From Tipula vernalis (taxonomy: Eukaryota; Arthropoda; Insecta; Diptera; Tipulidae): a stretch of 64,000 nt of DNA. Of this stretch, positions 34,150 through 45,924 are shown one piece after another. The first letter of the stretch is position 1, and each line of letters starts with the position of its first letter. Made by a program: the position numbers and the translations under genes. The DNA lies in NCBI GenBank assembly GCA_958295665.1, contig OY282560.1, forward strand, positions 208,800,420 through 208,864,419, read 5' to 3'. The notes beneath the pieces are model-generated. The model worked only from the letters and a program-made list of their open reading frames with translations. It had not been told where the DNA came from and searched no databases.

Positions 34150-34310
34150 CATCTTAGCGAGCTGTGAAAATGACACTTATACATTGATACATACAATAAT
34201 AAAATAATAATTTTGAATTTGTTTAATCGGTGTGCTATGCCAAAACCAACAAAACTGTAGCCGTCTCGTTCGCTCCTTACACAGATCCTATCAATAAAAT
34301 GTACACTATA
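34150..34310 (+). repeat. Repeat R fragment next to Tc1-like element
   Basis: AGCGAGCTGTGAAAATGACAC (34155-34175) matches the start of repeat R at 16481 (minus strand). The continuation of R is found only at 37145, so the interval has been filled by later insertions (the Tc1-like element and two hAT-type MITEs). The rest of this short interval, including CCAAAACCAACAAAAC, is not assigned. Confidence 0.4.
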
Positions 34311-34314
34311 TTTA

Positions 34315-35898
34315 CACTCCCCGACAATGAAATACGTTCACCAATTTTTTTTAGATTTTACTGAAATCAAACAATTATCGAAAAAATTTCTACAACGGTT
34401 ATTTACATATTCGAATTGCTAAATGATTAGAGATATATATTGGTGTCCTTCTCTTTCGTAATCTCGTGTAACAACAGAAAATGGTTTTCGTGGTGCGTCA
34501 ATGAAATACGTTCATTTAAGAATAATAACAAATAAAACTACTTTTGCATATTTTAGTAATGAATACTCTTGCCTTTATTTTTGATAATTTCCAAAATTCG
34601 TTTTGGTAATGACTTATACAACTTTTTGATATAATTCTTGTTAAGTTGGAGACTTGCTTGTTCTATTGCTATTTGTAACTCGTTCAATGAAAAATATTGC
34701 CTTCCTTGGCCATAAACTGTTCTCGATAATTCTGCCCAACAATTTTCTATGATATTAAGATCCGGCGACTTTGCTGGCCATTCCATAATTTTGATTTTGT
34801 TTGCTTCAAACCAATTTTGTACATTTCTGGAACTATGCACTGGTGCATTATCCTGTTGAAAAATCAATTTTTTTCGTCGAAGTTGTCGATAAAATGGTAA
34901 AAACTTATTGTTTAATAATTCTTTATATTTTTCACTAGTAAGCGATCCCGCAATAAATTCAAATTTCCATTTGCCGAATGAAGATATAATACCCCACACC
35001 ATGATACCACCCCCACCTTGTTGCCGTCTTATTTGTGTTAGTTCAGGAGTTCTAATATCATGAAAATAATAATTATAACAATCCGGGCCATCGAGGCAAA
35101 ACCGTTTTTCATCAGAGAATAAAACATTATTCCTTCCTCCCATTATTCATTTGTCCAGCTCATGTGTTTCTCAGCAAATACCATTCTGGCTTGAATGTTG
35201 CTTTTACTTAATGAAGGTTTACGCTGCATTTTTTGTCGTTTCAGGAATGTATTTTGTTTTAAAAATCGTTGTACGGTTCGTACCGATGATGTAACATTGG
35301 CTGAAGCTGCTATCTGACGCGCGGTTTTGCTGGAATTTCTAGCAATTCGAGTAATTTTACGTTTTTCTCATTCAGTTAATGCGGATTTTCGACCTTTATA
35401 ATTAGATTTTACTCCATAGTTGGGGTTTTTTACAATTTTGTTGATCACATCTAAGCTTCGATTGACTTCTGAAGCAATTTTTCTATTGCTAAGCCCATTT
35501 CTATGTAAAGCAAATACCGTCTGAACTTCATGACGCTCAACTTTTTTTCCACGACCCATTTCCTAAGATTGAATTAATGTTTGTTATTGCAGTTAATAGA
35601 AACGTTTTTAAAATACTAACTTGAAATTATAGTAGAACAACTTTTTAATAAAAAAGTAAATTTCAATAGTTAAAACAACAAAATAATAATGAACGTATTC
35701 TTTTGTCGCGCTCTATTTGAAATATTTTTTGTCTGTTTCTGTTTTCCTTCCAATTTCGCTTTCAAATATAACATAATTATGCTACACATAATTATGTTTT
35801 GTTAAAGTACCGTTTTTACACAGACAAAATATTTTTACAGTAGGCACTATCAAATACAGTGATAATTTAAAATGAACGTATTTCATTGTCGGGGAGTG
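34315..35898 (-). mobile_element. Tc1-like DNA transposon, full length (1584 bp)
   Basis: Terminal inverted repeats begin CACTCCCCGACAATGAAATA and are flanked by TA on both sides (34313-34314 and 35899-35900). A single minus-strand transposase gene of typical size fills most of the element. The motif AATGAAATACGTTCA is repeated again inside at about 34500-34515, as expected of Tc1-type subterminal repeats. Confidence 0.9.
34553..35559 (-). pseudogene. Tc1-like transposase (DD34E)
   Basis: ATG at 35559 opens a paired-like helix-turn-helix region (HEVQTVFALHRNGLSNRKIA, then the GRK linker of YKGRKSALTE). TGA at 35370-35368 interrupts it. The second helix-turn-helix (ARQIAASANVTSSVRTVQRFL) follows in the same frame. 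A stop plus a frameshift near 35140 then leads to the catalytic domain from 35143: VLFSDEKRF (D), IFQQDNAPVHSS (D), PDLNIIENCW (E) with 34 residues between the second D and E. It ends at 34553. The enzyme performs cut-and-paste at TA. Total length fits an intact Tc1-type transposase, with only these two lesion sites. Confidence 0.9.
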
Positions 35899-36051
35899 TA
35901 TTATGAATTTATCACCTATACTTATTTGTTTTGTGTATATATACTTTCTGATTTATTTATATGCATCACTAATACTACGCTTTAACGTACTTTTTTATAT
36001 CTTAAGTGTTTGTACTGTTTGGCTTGTATAAACATTTTTGTTGGTTTTGGC

Positions 36052-36769
36052 CAAAAACATCTATAATTCCAAGACAAACTATTTTTTGTCATTGTCTGGT
36101 AATTATTACTGAAGGTAGTATTGGTGACTAAATGATGACGGCAACGTCGTATATTACTTTACATTTATTTTCATACAAACACATATTTACTTTTTATTTG
36201 TACACTCTTGACAAAAATATTGTACCTTTTTGAATTCATTTTTGAATTTAATAAAAAAATTATTAAGATAATTTAAATTTAAAAGGTGTCTTAATATTAA
36301 AAATCGAATTGTGTCTTAATATTTTAATATTTAACATGTAGTAAAGCATTAAAATATGTACGCTTATTCGTATTTTTGAACACAATGAAATGTGCCAATT
36401 TTTGGTCTAGAGTGTAATAAAAATAGGTTAGGTTAGGTTATACATCTTTTTCCTTATGTCAAAAAATATGTACGACCATTGTTGTTATTGTAATTGGTAT
36501 TATTTTCCAACACAAAACATACACATAAATAGGATTTGTTTTTACACGATATTATTAAACGGCGTTGCCGTGATGTATATTGTTGTTGTTTCTTATGTAT
36601 TTTTTGTTTTTTTTTTTCATATTTCATAGCACAAAACCAAAACAAATTAGATTAGTGTTGGTTAGTTTTTTTATTGAGGGCTTATATGTACACAACTAAC
36701 ACTATGGGCAGTCGTCACTTTGTACCTTTAAATTTCGTATAGTTCGTCTTGGAATTATAGATGTTTTTG
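36052..36769. mobile_element. hAT-like TIR element of 718 bp (non-autonomous)
   Basis: Terminal inverted repeats of 31 bp with one mismatch (CAAAAACATCTATAATTCCA...) lie inside a near-perfect 8-bp duplication, GTTTTGGC (36044-36051) and GTTTTAGC (36770-36777). No transposase frame is present. The interior includes a short TAGGT x3 run at 36425-36441. Confidence 0.75.
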
Positions 36770-36800
36770 GTTTTAGCTATGCATATTTAGTATTGCTCAT

Positions 36801-37144
36801 TAGAGACGTGCAGTTTCGTTACTTTTAGGTAATCACGGGTACTCATTACTTTTGACGTAATACTCGTTACTTTTTATTCGTTACAAAGTAATCACTACTA
36901 TAAACATAAAAATGTTTTTTCATTGTTTGCATGTAAAAATACAAACGTAAGGAGAAAAAAAGACAGAACTACATTATATACGTTGGATTCAACTCAATGA
37001 AGCGAATTAATTTTTTTTTTGTTTTTTGTTTTCATTTGAGTAGGTATAGAGTAACGAATATTTTTTAACCGTAGGAAACGTTACTTCGGGTAGTTAAAAG
37101 TAATGAGTATTAAATAACGAATAGTTACTACCCGCACATCTCTA
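36801..37144. mobile_element. hAT-type MITE, 344 bp
   Basis: The ends TAGAGACGTGC and GCACATCTCTA are inverted. TTGCTCAT is duplicated perfectly on both sides (36793-36800 and 37145-37152), an 8-bp target duplication diagnostic of hAT. It contains repeated blocks of the form AGTAACGA.TA and TAATGAGTA in both orientations and no gene. It was inserted into repeat R sequence (TTGCTCATGCTGTTGCTGAG continues at 37145). Confidence 0.85.
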
Positions 37145-37440
37145 TTGCTCATGCTGTTGCTGAGTTTGGTTATGCTGAGAGTATAGGAACAAAAACTATA
37201 AAAGTGGTAAACAGATTCGAATGACATTCCCTGAAGATGCACGCAAGGAGGAAGCCGCAGGAAGACATGTTACCGTCTTTCCAGCTGCTTTGATTTTATA
37301 GTCAAAATAGCGTCTCTCTCTAATAGAACCGCCCTATTTTATTTAGTTCAAACTGATCAAATCAACGATGCCAATTTACTTTGTTCACCGGGTTTCCGTG
37401 ACCATTCACAAAAGTTTAAATATGGAATCTTTAACAATAT
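37145..37440 (+). repeat. Repeat R, copy 2
   Basis: TTGCTCATGCTGTTGCTGAG, then TTCAAACTGATCA, CGTGACCATTCAC and ATGGAATCTTTAACAA follow in the same order as on the minus strand of 16260-16481. The spacing is longer here because of an extra internal segment (about 37180-37340). Confidence 0.55.
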
Positions 37441-38079
37441 TGCTGTGTACGAGTAATGGTGTACTGCATTTTAAAGCGTACAGGGCAGGATTAGATTATT
37501 AACTAAACGTCTATCGTGCATCTATCTAGTCGTTTGTATTTTTCTTTGTCAACGAATAAATTAAATTTCCAATTTTAAGTAAACAATTAATGTCGGTAAG
37601 GCTCGTCCTCCAAACTCAATATAGAATAACTTATTGACTGTTTTAACCAAAAATGTAACGCTATTTAAATACTGAGCGAACGGCAGCCGTCTATCTGCAT
37701 TGGTCTCTCAGGCCCTTCGCAGAGGCTTGAAATGATACAGTGGATACTACTTATACATGAAGGTTTTCACATAATACTTTTACGAGTTGAGCTTGAACTC
37801 GTCCGTCGATTTTATATATTACCTGAATTTTTTTTATTTACTAAATATTTATTAATACCTATTTAATTGCTTAATTAAATTATATAATACATTATATTAA
37901 TAATCATTCTTCTTTATAAACTTGAATAATATGAATTATATTATTTTCCTGACCTCTACGCCAGATATTTACACTGAACCAATATACATGTTGCGATCAT
38001 TTCGTTGGTCTTTCAAGAAGCTTTCCTAAATCGCGGGTACTTTCATTACACATTTGCATTTTTCTCTGGATACACATTT
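37441..38079. other. Non-coding stretch
   Basis: AT-rich with no recognised gene or repeat end. Confidence 0.35.
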
Positions 38080-39390
38080 ACATGTTACGAATGCGTGGAT
38101 CTCTTTCTCTGACATCGACTTGCGCATTTTCACCCCTGGACTGAGATTTGTGAGTGGTTTGGCCAATTTGGTGGATGTAATTTTTAATTAAGAAAAAGAT
38201 ACGGTCCTTGACCATCGATTCAAATAATTTAAAAATAGCTGATAAGATAGAAATACAGTGATAATTTCGATATCCGTTTTCCGTACACTCTGGAAAATTG
38301 GCTGAATGAAACTGGAATTCCAAATTGAAGGAAATACTCCACTCGCCATACTCAAACTGAAGAGATACGTCAGCGATTGAACCAAGACAAAAGCACACTC
38401 TTTTAACATAAGAGGCTGAATTTTTTCCGGGCCACAACTCATATTCACATTTACGTTCAACAGAGCAGACAGAACGTTTTCGGTAGTAAAGTGCAATTCA
38501 ATGTTTGGATCAGAAGTCACAGAATTAAGAGACATTTGAGAGGTAAAGTTCTGCTTAGGATCAGCACAGGTCCAGAAACATTTATGCGGTTTTTCTAATA
38601 TTCGATTCAATCTCAATAATATAAGAATTGTACAAGAAACGATTTAAAAGTTTAAATTGTGATCTGAGAGCACTAAATATTCCGAAATATTCCATGGCAT
38701 GCGTGCCGACAGAACTATGGGCGAACGAGGAAATGTACGTACGTGCGAACGAGGAACAATTTACTCTTGCCGAATTCATTCAACAGTAGCCATACCCTTT
38801 GTTTTATTAATAAGAGAATTAAAGTTGGATTACACGATCCATTGCTTACAGGAAGCACAAATAAATACAATATTCTCATGAAGTCGCAAGACTACTAGAA
38901 CTCCACGAAGCTCGGCACTTGATCCGATGATTGCACAATTGCACGGAAGTGACAACTACCACTAACACACGAAAGTGCATCTTGGGTCGATGAGATTGTA
39001 AGTATACACTTACTGCAATTCATTTCAAACGAAGAACTTTGCACCGCAGAGGTTATCACACAAAACAGTTCGAATTCGCAAATAATCTTATTCAATAACG
39101 CTTTATACATGACCAATGCGATACAATATATACCCACGAATATAATAAATTGACACAATAAAATTTGTAAACTACACAATGAATCACTCAACAAAACAAC
39201 GTAAACATAAATTATTTTTAATTACAAGGAAAGATCGTTGTTGATCCCTCGACAGACAACGATTGAATTTAATTTTTATTTTGTGAATATCACTTAAATT
39301 ATATTCTTGCAGGATTCCGTTTATAAGAGTATTCAAATTATCCAAAGTTGGTCGATCTTTAATCATCCGAACCGCTAGCACTACATACAT
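38080..39390 (-). pseudogene. Jockey-like non-LTR retrotransposon remnant
   Basis: On the minus strand from right to left: a possible ORF1 piece (39390-39184); a PHD-like Cys motif CSKCILTISSTQDALSC near 39010; then, after a large deletion, the endonuclease-RT linker (RSQFKLLNRFLYNSYIIE, 38670-38600). The reverse transcriptase N-terminal half (38616-38080) follows with VLSALLNVNVNMSCGPEKI, MASGVFPSIWNSSFIQPIF and, in a shifted frame, FLIKNYI. The catalytic FADD block is absent. Several frameshifts are present. The element is dead and truncated at both ends. A MITE at 39493-39727 lies beside it. Confidence 0.7.
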
Positions 39391-39492
39391 CGTGTAACTG
39401 GTTGTTTTTAATAAAATGTGCTGTTACACTCATCAACATTTCGGTTATAATTATCGCTTCAAAGATCTATTGTCGCAACTAATTTTTCAATA

Positions 39493-39727
39493 CAGGTAAC
39501 CTCCGAAGAACACGATTAATTTGTTCCGTGTTGTTTAAAACCGTGTTGTTCGAGACTACAAAAAAAGGTATTCCGTTTCAAGTGTAAAAACATGAAAATA
39601 TTTTTTTTTTTTTTTTGTGAAGAATTACTCGAAAATCGTGTAGTTTGAAACCGTGTAATTCGGGGGAAGGTATCTGTGTTCTTCAAAACTCATGTTCTTC
39701 AAGTACCGTGTTCTTCGGGGTTACCTG
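39493..39727. mobile_element. 235-bp Tc1/mariner-type MITE
   Basis: The left end CAGGTAACCTCCGAAGAACACG and right end CGTGTTCTTCGGGGTTACCTG are inverted with one small indel. TA flanks both sides (39491-39492 and 39728-39729). Inner copies of the CGTGTTGTTCGA or GTGTTCTTC words repeat through the element. The end CAGGTAACC resembles pogo/Tigger ends. Confidence 0.8.
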
Positions 39728-39729
39728 TA

Positions 39730-42179
39730 TTTGAGAGATATTAAATGTCAAGTGTTTGCGAATATGCTGCGTTTGCCATTTTTTAAAAATATTTTTGCGG
39801 ATTGTGGCGCCTCTAATGCCAAATATGAGAATTAAGTTTGGGAAGATCACTAATTGAAAAGAAAAAGAAACGAACAAAATTACTCGAAAATTTTGAATTT
39901 GCTTGCGCTTGCAACAATAATACATTTTTGTTTGTTCCTGATCGAAATTTTAGGCTAGTTTCCGTTCTCTATTGTTCTGCTGATTTGAAATCAAAGTTTC
40001 TAGAGATAGTGTGATTTGTTGTTTTATAATGTAGACATATCAATTGCACGGTATAAGTGGCACAAATATCCGCTTTAATTTGAGCAAACCTTCAAACAGC
40101 CGATCTACAATAATTTTTACTTTATTCAAACACTCAAAACTACGTATTTTTTGTGTGTATCTAAATCCCAGACAGAGACGATTGAAACTTGTAATTATTC
40201 AGCGCCAGATTTAAAAAAGTTTTATTTTGTGTTTTCTGTTGTTGGATGTATCCAATGTTTTAAAATTTTTTTGTTGTTGTTCTATGTATACGAATGTTGT
40301 GTTAAATGATACCGACAATAAAACATGAACAGTTTTAGTTTCGAGTTTTTTGGTTATGTGACCACTAGAATATTTTTTGTTTTGAAAATTTAAAGTTTCT
40401 TGTCAGTATAATTATGTATATTGGAAAGATAATTATCGTCATCATCATCAACATCATGGAACTAAGGAATATCGGCTGTTGGATGTTATATCGTTGTGTT
40501 TTTGCTGTAAGTTTAGTTCGACCTACATATATACGTACATATGTACACAAATAACTTAAAGTAACGGAAATAAATGTAATGAAATAGGAAATTTGATAAT
40601 ATAGATAATAAAAGGAATAGTTCGGCTACAAAAATATTTAGTAAATATTTATAAAAATGACGGGCATTTTGTAACCGTTTATAAGAACCTCGTTAAGTGA
40701 AAGTGAATTTAAAATTCAAATTAAATTGTTAGAGTAATATAAATAGTTGACAACAAATGCTGGAGAATTAATTTAGCCATATAGCATACTACCTCGCCAA
40801 CATTTCTGCTGATTACTTTATCTTTGCGGCACATACAAAGCTTGCGTGTAAATTTGTAAATCTGATTATTTCGCCTAAAAATATTTTCTGGCATCTAATG
40901 AAATATTTATTTGCATAATAAATGGCAATATTTGCGTAAGCATTGCGTCCGAGGCAAAGCTTAGGCTACAGTGAAACGTAGTTACAGTAGTTTTAATAAA
41001 TTATATTACATTAAATTTACCGCCATCACCATAACAATGATCATAAAGTCACCACTAAATTTGTTGGCTTGTGCAAGACCTTTACAACGATATGCTCTAC
41101 AGCTATATTTAAGAGAAACGCTAGTTAAAGGATTTTATTACAGCTCTAGAGTACGACATTTGTAACGAAAATACTTCCAAGTCTATACGATATCTGAAAG
41201 TAATTTAACAGATATAACTATGGCAACAGCACCGCAACCGTAAAATTCTTAACTAAAGTTTTTATTCGACTGAATAAATTAAGAACAAACTAAGCGTGAA
41301 ATTAAAATATCACAATAGACTACATCACATGATTTGACGATCGGAAGTTCTTCTTCGAAAACAAATTTAGTGGTTCTCATTTTTATTCGTTGACATAAGT
41401 AAAATTACCCTTATCAAAAATGAAATAATCCAAGTCGAGTGAGCGACATTTATCTGATTAGCCCAAAATACCTTAGACTATAAAAACATTCACTTTTTGG
41501 ACTAAAAATCATTGCTAAAATGGATGTGCTCATTCATTTTGAAACCAATTATTAAGACATCACCCTCATTTTATAAAGCTGATTTGTGATCGCAGTTGTT
41601 CCAATGGTTACCAAAAACTCTAGTAAATACTAATCTATTAAATACTCATTTCACGTGTCGAGAACCGCTTAGATCAACAAATCTTAGATCTTTGTTGTCC
41701 AATCTATCTATGCAGTTGTGTCAGGCTGCAACAACAATCAACATTTTTTTTCTTTCCGCGGTTATTCTTCATTTGTTAAATTACTCGAGGATCGACCAGA
41801 CAGCGGGCCCCGAGTTCATGCATTCGCCGCACCCTTTTGTGGCCGAACCTTTGCAAAGGGAGGGTTTTGTCAACAAAACAATACGGTGGATGTTGTGGAT
41901 TCCAAAATATTTTGAATTTTTCAAGAGCATCAACGCAAAAACAATGCTCTGTTTACTCTACAGCCTACAATTCAGCTCAAAATGAAAGAAATGTTTCTTC
42001 GTTAGGAAACCTCAAATAAATCCAAGCATTGTTTTTGATAAAATTTCAGTAATTTAAAAAATACAAAAATTATCGAAAATTCTCGAGAAATGAAATTCGT
42101 CCGGAAACCATGTTATACATGTAACCGCACTATGTATAACCTAAATTTACAGGTTAACCAGTTCGAGTGGATCTATTCT
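39730..42179. other. Non-coding stretch
   Basis: No gene is supported. Three overlapping short frames at 41596-42019 lie in a less AT-rich patch but show no domain. Short palindromes and A/T runs only. Confidence 0.35.
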
Positions 42180-42700
42180 TCTCAGTTACATATCGTGGCT
42201 GTTTTAGTATAGCCCCAGCCAATTCATTGGAATGTGTCTATAGTGTTGAGTAATATTTCGAACTGAATTGTTTAATTGTTTATTAAATGATTTTAATTCC
42301 AAGGTCGTCGTGTAAATGACTACTTCGAATATACATACTTTCGATTGTATTGATAATACTGCGAAATATTTTTGCTTGGGTTCTTTGGAGCAGTTCTCTG
42401 TTTGACGCTTTGGTGGATCCAGATAACTGATTACCAATGTCCATATATGTTTGATTATCGCTTTGTAAAATAAAATTTTGTTGTCTAATAACCGTTGAGA
42501 TTTTCTTCCCATCAGCCAATACATTTTGGAAAACGTTAGATCTCGGTTTTTTGAGGAATATTTATATCGTTTAATATCACTAGTGGGCAGTGCGTTTATT
42601 CAGCGTGAATGTGCCAGTCTGAATGCCAGTCTTCGATTTTGTTTAAATGATTCTGTAATTTGATATTATTACTTTGTTGGTTACATATAAGTAGCCAAAA
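42180..42700 (-). pseudogene. Jockey-type reverse transcriptase C-terminal fragment
   Basis: The frame reads NKIEDWHSDWHIHAE, then after a stop and a shift KCIGWWEEN-like and MYWLMGRKSQRLLDNKILF. It then reads in the alternative frame SGSTKASNRELLQRTQAKI and SFNKQLNNSVRNITQHYRHI. These blocks match the thumb and C-terminal region of jockey-type ORF2, as in the longer copy at 43225-44422 (MYWLIGRNSELTIHNKLLL), but are only distantly similar to it. It is a different, older family member. No poly(A) or ends are visible. Confidence 0.65.
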
Positions 42701-43073
42701 TCCTCCTTTCTTCATAAGTCAACTTAAATCCTATTAAGATTGTTTCTCAATGTTTATTTATTTATTTAATACAATATAGGATAAAGCACTCTATCCCAAC
42801 AAACAGATGTGAAATCCCAATCTAAATCCCTATTAAAATTTATTTTAAATAAAGTTTACTCCAAATTTTATTAATTTTGCAAAAGGTTTTACACCTCTAA
42901 TCTCAATCGGAACCTCGTATCAAATAACAAACAGGTAAACAACGATTAATTTTTGTAAACATTCGAACGGTTAACTGCGTGTTATTTCACCATTTCGACT
43001 AGAACCCATTTTCATTTTGTCGAATAAATATAGAGGAACCCGATTTTTAAAGTTTTTGTGTAAGAGTGCTACA
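42701..43073. other. Short non-coding interval
   Basis: AT-rich spacer between two jockey-type copies. Nothing recognised. Confidence 0.35.
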
Positions 43074-43224
43074 TTTTTTTTTTCCCCCTTTATTTAATAT
43101 TACAACTGATTTACAAATCATTTAGTAATTTATCTTTCTTAAATGAAGATTCACATTTAACGGGCAGTAGCCCAATGGTTACTCCCGTTTGAATTTACAT
43201 AGTAATTATTTTTCTCTATCCGAA

Positions 43225-45923
43225 TTAAATACAACTGCCCAATTCCAAAGGTTTCTGCCTTTGAAGTCTTCTTACTGCATTGGTGGTATCCAACAAACTT
43301 CGTATGTCTGCATTTTGGTGCCGAGATATCCGCTGAATGTGTTTCTTCGCATGATTTTGTATTTTTTCACTTACATATTCCATATTTAAGTCCCTATGGA
43401 GGTTATCATTTCTAATGTACCATGGTGCGTTTACAATGCCACGCAGCACTTTGTTTTGAAAACATTGAATCATTTGTACATTTGTCTTCTTGGTACAACC
43501 CCAAAGTTGAATACCGTAGGTCCATATTGGTTTAAGTATTTGCTGATATAATAGCAATTTGTTATGTATTGTAAGCTCAGAGTTTCTACCTATTAGCCAA
43601 TACATTTTCCTATATTTAATGTTCAATTCTTCTTTTTTTCTTTTTAACATGCTCTTTCCATCTAAGCTTGCAATCGAGAGTCATGCCGAGGTATTTGGCT
43701 GTATTTGCATTTGGAACCGGCCTTGAATTAAGTTTCACTGGAATCCAGTTAACTTTCTGGTTTGTGAAGTTTACGTGAACCGACTTTGCTTCGTTTAGGC
43801 TAATGCGCCATTTCTTTGTCCAACTACTCACTGTGTCGGTTGCTTTTTGAAGTTTGGTCGTTGCTTCTGATATACACTTTCCAGTCGCCAGAATAGCTGT
43901 ATCGTCTGCAAATGTTGCTATGGTGGCACCTTCTGTATTTGGCATATCTCTGGTGTACAGAATGTACAATATAGGACCCAGTACGCTACCCTGTGGTATG
44001 CCTACTGATATTCTCTTTAGTTCAGAGTACTCTTGGTTATATTTTACACGGAAATGTCGGTCTGCGATATAAGATTTAAGAATTTGATAGAATTGCTTAG
44101 GTAGATCTCGATGCAATTTAAATTCAAGTCCTTGGTGCCAAACTTTGTCGAAAGCTTTTGCTACATCTAAGAAGATGCTGGAGCATATCTTCTTATTCTC
44201 AAGTGAGTCTTCGATTATATCCGTTATTCTGTGAACTTGTTCTATCGTAGAGTGATTTTCTCTAAATCCAAATTGGTGTGGTGGAATCAAATTTCTCTCT
44301 TCTATTATTGGCTTGAGTCTCTTGAGCAGTAATTTTTCAAATAATTTTGAAATTACAGGAAGTAGTGAAATCGGTCTGTACGACTTTTTATCGTTCGCTG
44401 GTTTGCCTGGTTTGGGGATCATAATTACTTTAGCAACCTTCTATTGCCGTGGGACATATTTTAGTCTGAAGACAGCATTGATAATTTGAACCAATTTTCG
44501 TAGTCCCTTCTCGGGAATGGCTTTTACGACTTGTCCAGTAATTAAATCATATCCTGGAGCTTTTTTGCGTTCAAATTACACTTGATCTCATTTTTTAATT
44601 CCTGTAATGTTACACATCGAATATTATATTCATCAATTTTGCTAATTGTTATTATGTTTTCATCTGCTGTTTGCCTAGGTAACGGTTGAAAGGTGTCTTC
44701 CAAGTGAGCTGCAAATAAAATAGCTTTTTGCTTGTCGCTTTTGGCCCAGGTTCCTTCCCCATTTTTAATAGGTGGCACATGCATTTTAGTTCTTTTTAAT
44801 CCCTTTGTTGCTTTCCAAAGAGAAAATCAGTAATCAGTATCAGAGTAATCAGTATCTTTATGTTCGGTGAGACCATTTAAGTACTTGTTAATAGTTTCAT
44901 TCTTAATTTCTTTTATAAGTTGTTTTAGTTTATTGCATATAAAATTGAGGATTTTTTTGTTTTCCGGGGCGCGTGTCCTTTGCCAGGTTTTTCTTGCCTT
45001 CCCTGCTCTCTAACTAACTCCCTGACCTCAATAGGATAAATTTGATTCCTACGGGATTCGGTGTGACTAGCAGGAGAACTTTCCCATGCTGCTTGTTGAA
45101 TAGTACTGTTAAATACCTCTAGTTCGTCTTCCAACTGTATCGGTGTTTTAATCGGCACTCGTAGCTTTGTTTGCATTTCAATTAGTTCTTGGAATAGGTC
45201 CCAGTTAGTTCTATTATTTGTTAATTTAGGAAGGTTATCCTTATTAATTATCATTGTGCTGAGTGTCATGATAACAGGTGTATGATCGGAATATATCCCT
45301 TCGCTGTTTTCGATGCACATGTAATCCTCGAAGATCCCTTTCGTTACATAAAAATCAATGAGATCTGGTATTTTATTTATAGCAGCAGGCCAGTATGTTG
45401 GTTTACCTCCAGAGTGGAACTCGCAGTTATTTATTCGTCCGGCTTCGAATAGCTCTTTTCCTTTATGGGTTGTAAGTCTTGATCCCCAATAGGTGTTTTT
45501 TGCATTAAAGTCACCACCAATAATAAAATTGGATCCTAGTGATCTAAAGAGTCTATTATAATCTTCTTTGTTTAGATTATAGCGTGGAGGGCAGTAGATA
45601 GAGGAAATACTGTATTCATTATTATTGTTAGTTTCAACTTTTATGGTTTTAACTTGCATACTTTCCTCTTCTATACTAGGTTCTTCATAGTGTTTGAGAC
45701 TCTTTTTCACTATTACTGTTGATCCTCCTCTGGGTTTTCCTCCTGGGTGAACAGCATGGTAACATTCATAATCACGTATTTTAATAAATGATGTTTTTGT
45801 CAAATGGCTCTCCGATATAAGGCAGATATCTATTTTTTCTAAATTTAGAAAAATTTCTAGCTCTGGAACATGTTGCGCTAGTCCGTTTGCGTTCCAGGTG
45901 ACAATTCTTAATGATCTGCTCAT
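43225..45923 (-). pseudogene. Jockey-type ORF2: APE endonuclease and reverse transcriptase
   Basis: ATG 45923 begins the APE-like endonuclease with all main motifs: IVTWNANGL, CLISESHLT, IIGGDFNAKNTYWGS, YSDHTPVIM. It is open for 332 codons to 44925. A frameshift follows and TFQPLPRQTADENI (44784-44542) bridges to reverse transcriptase. The latter is open at 44422-43616: KSYRPISLLPVISKLFE, GFRENHSTIEQVHRI, IPQGSVLGPILY and the catalytic TFADDTAIL. Another shift near 43640 leads into the C-terminal region (IWTYGIQLWGCTKK), ending at 43225. The endonuclease nicks DNA and the reverse transcriptase copies RNA at the nick. Three or more frameshifts make it inactive; no catalytic residue I can see is lost. 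Confidence 0.9.
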
Positions 45924-45924
45924 T

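Noticed and set aside
36425..36441. Telomere-like TTAGG run
   Set aside because: Only about three units, inside a TIR element. Too short to indicate a telomere.
41596..42019. Three overlapping open frames
   Set aside because: No domain, no splice context and no similarity to a family I know. Overlap in three frames suggests local composition rather than coding.
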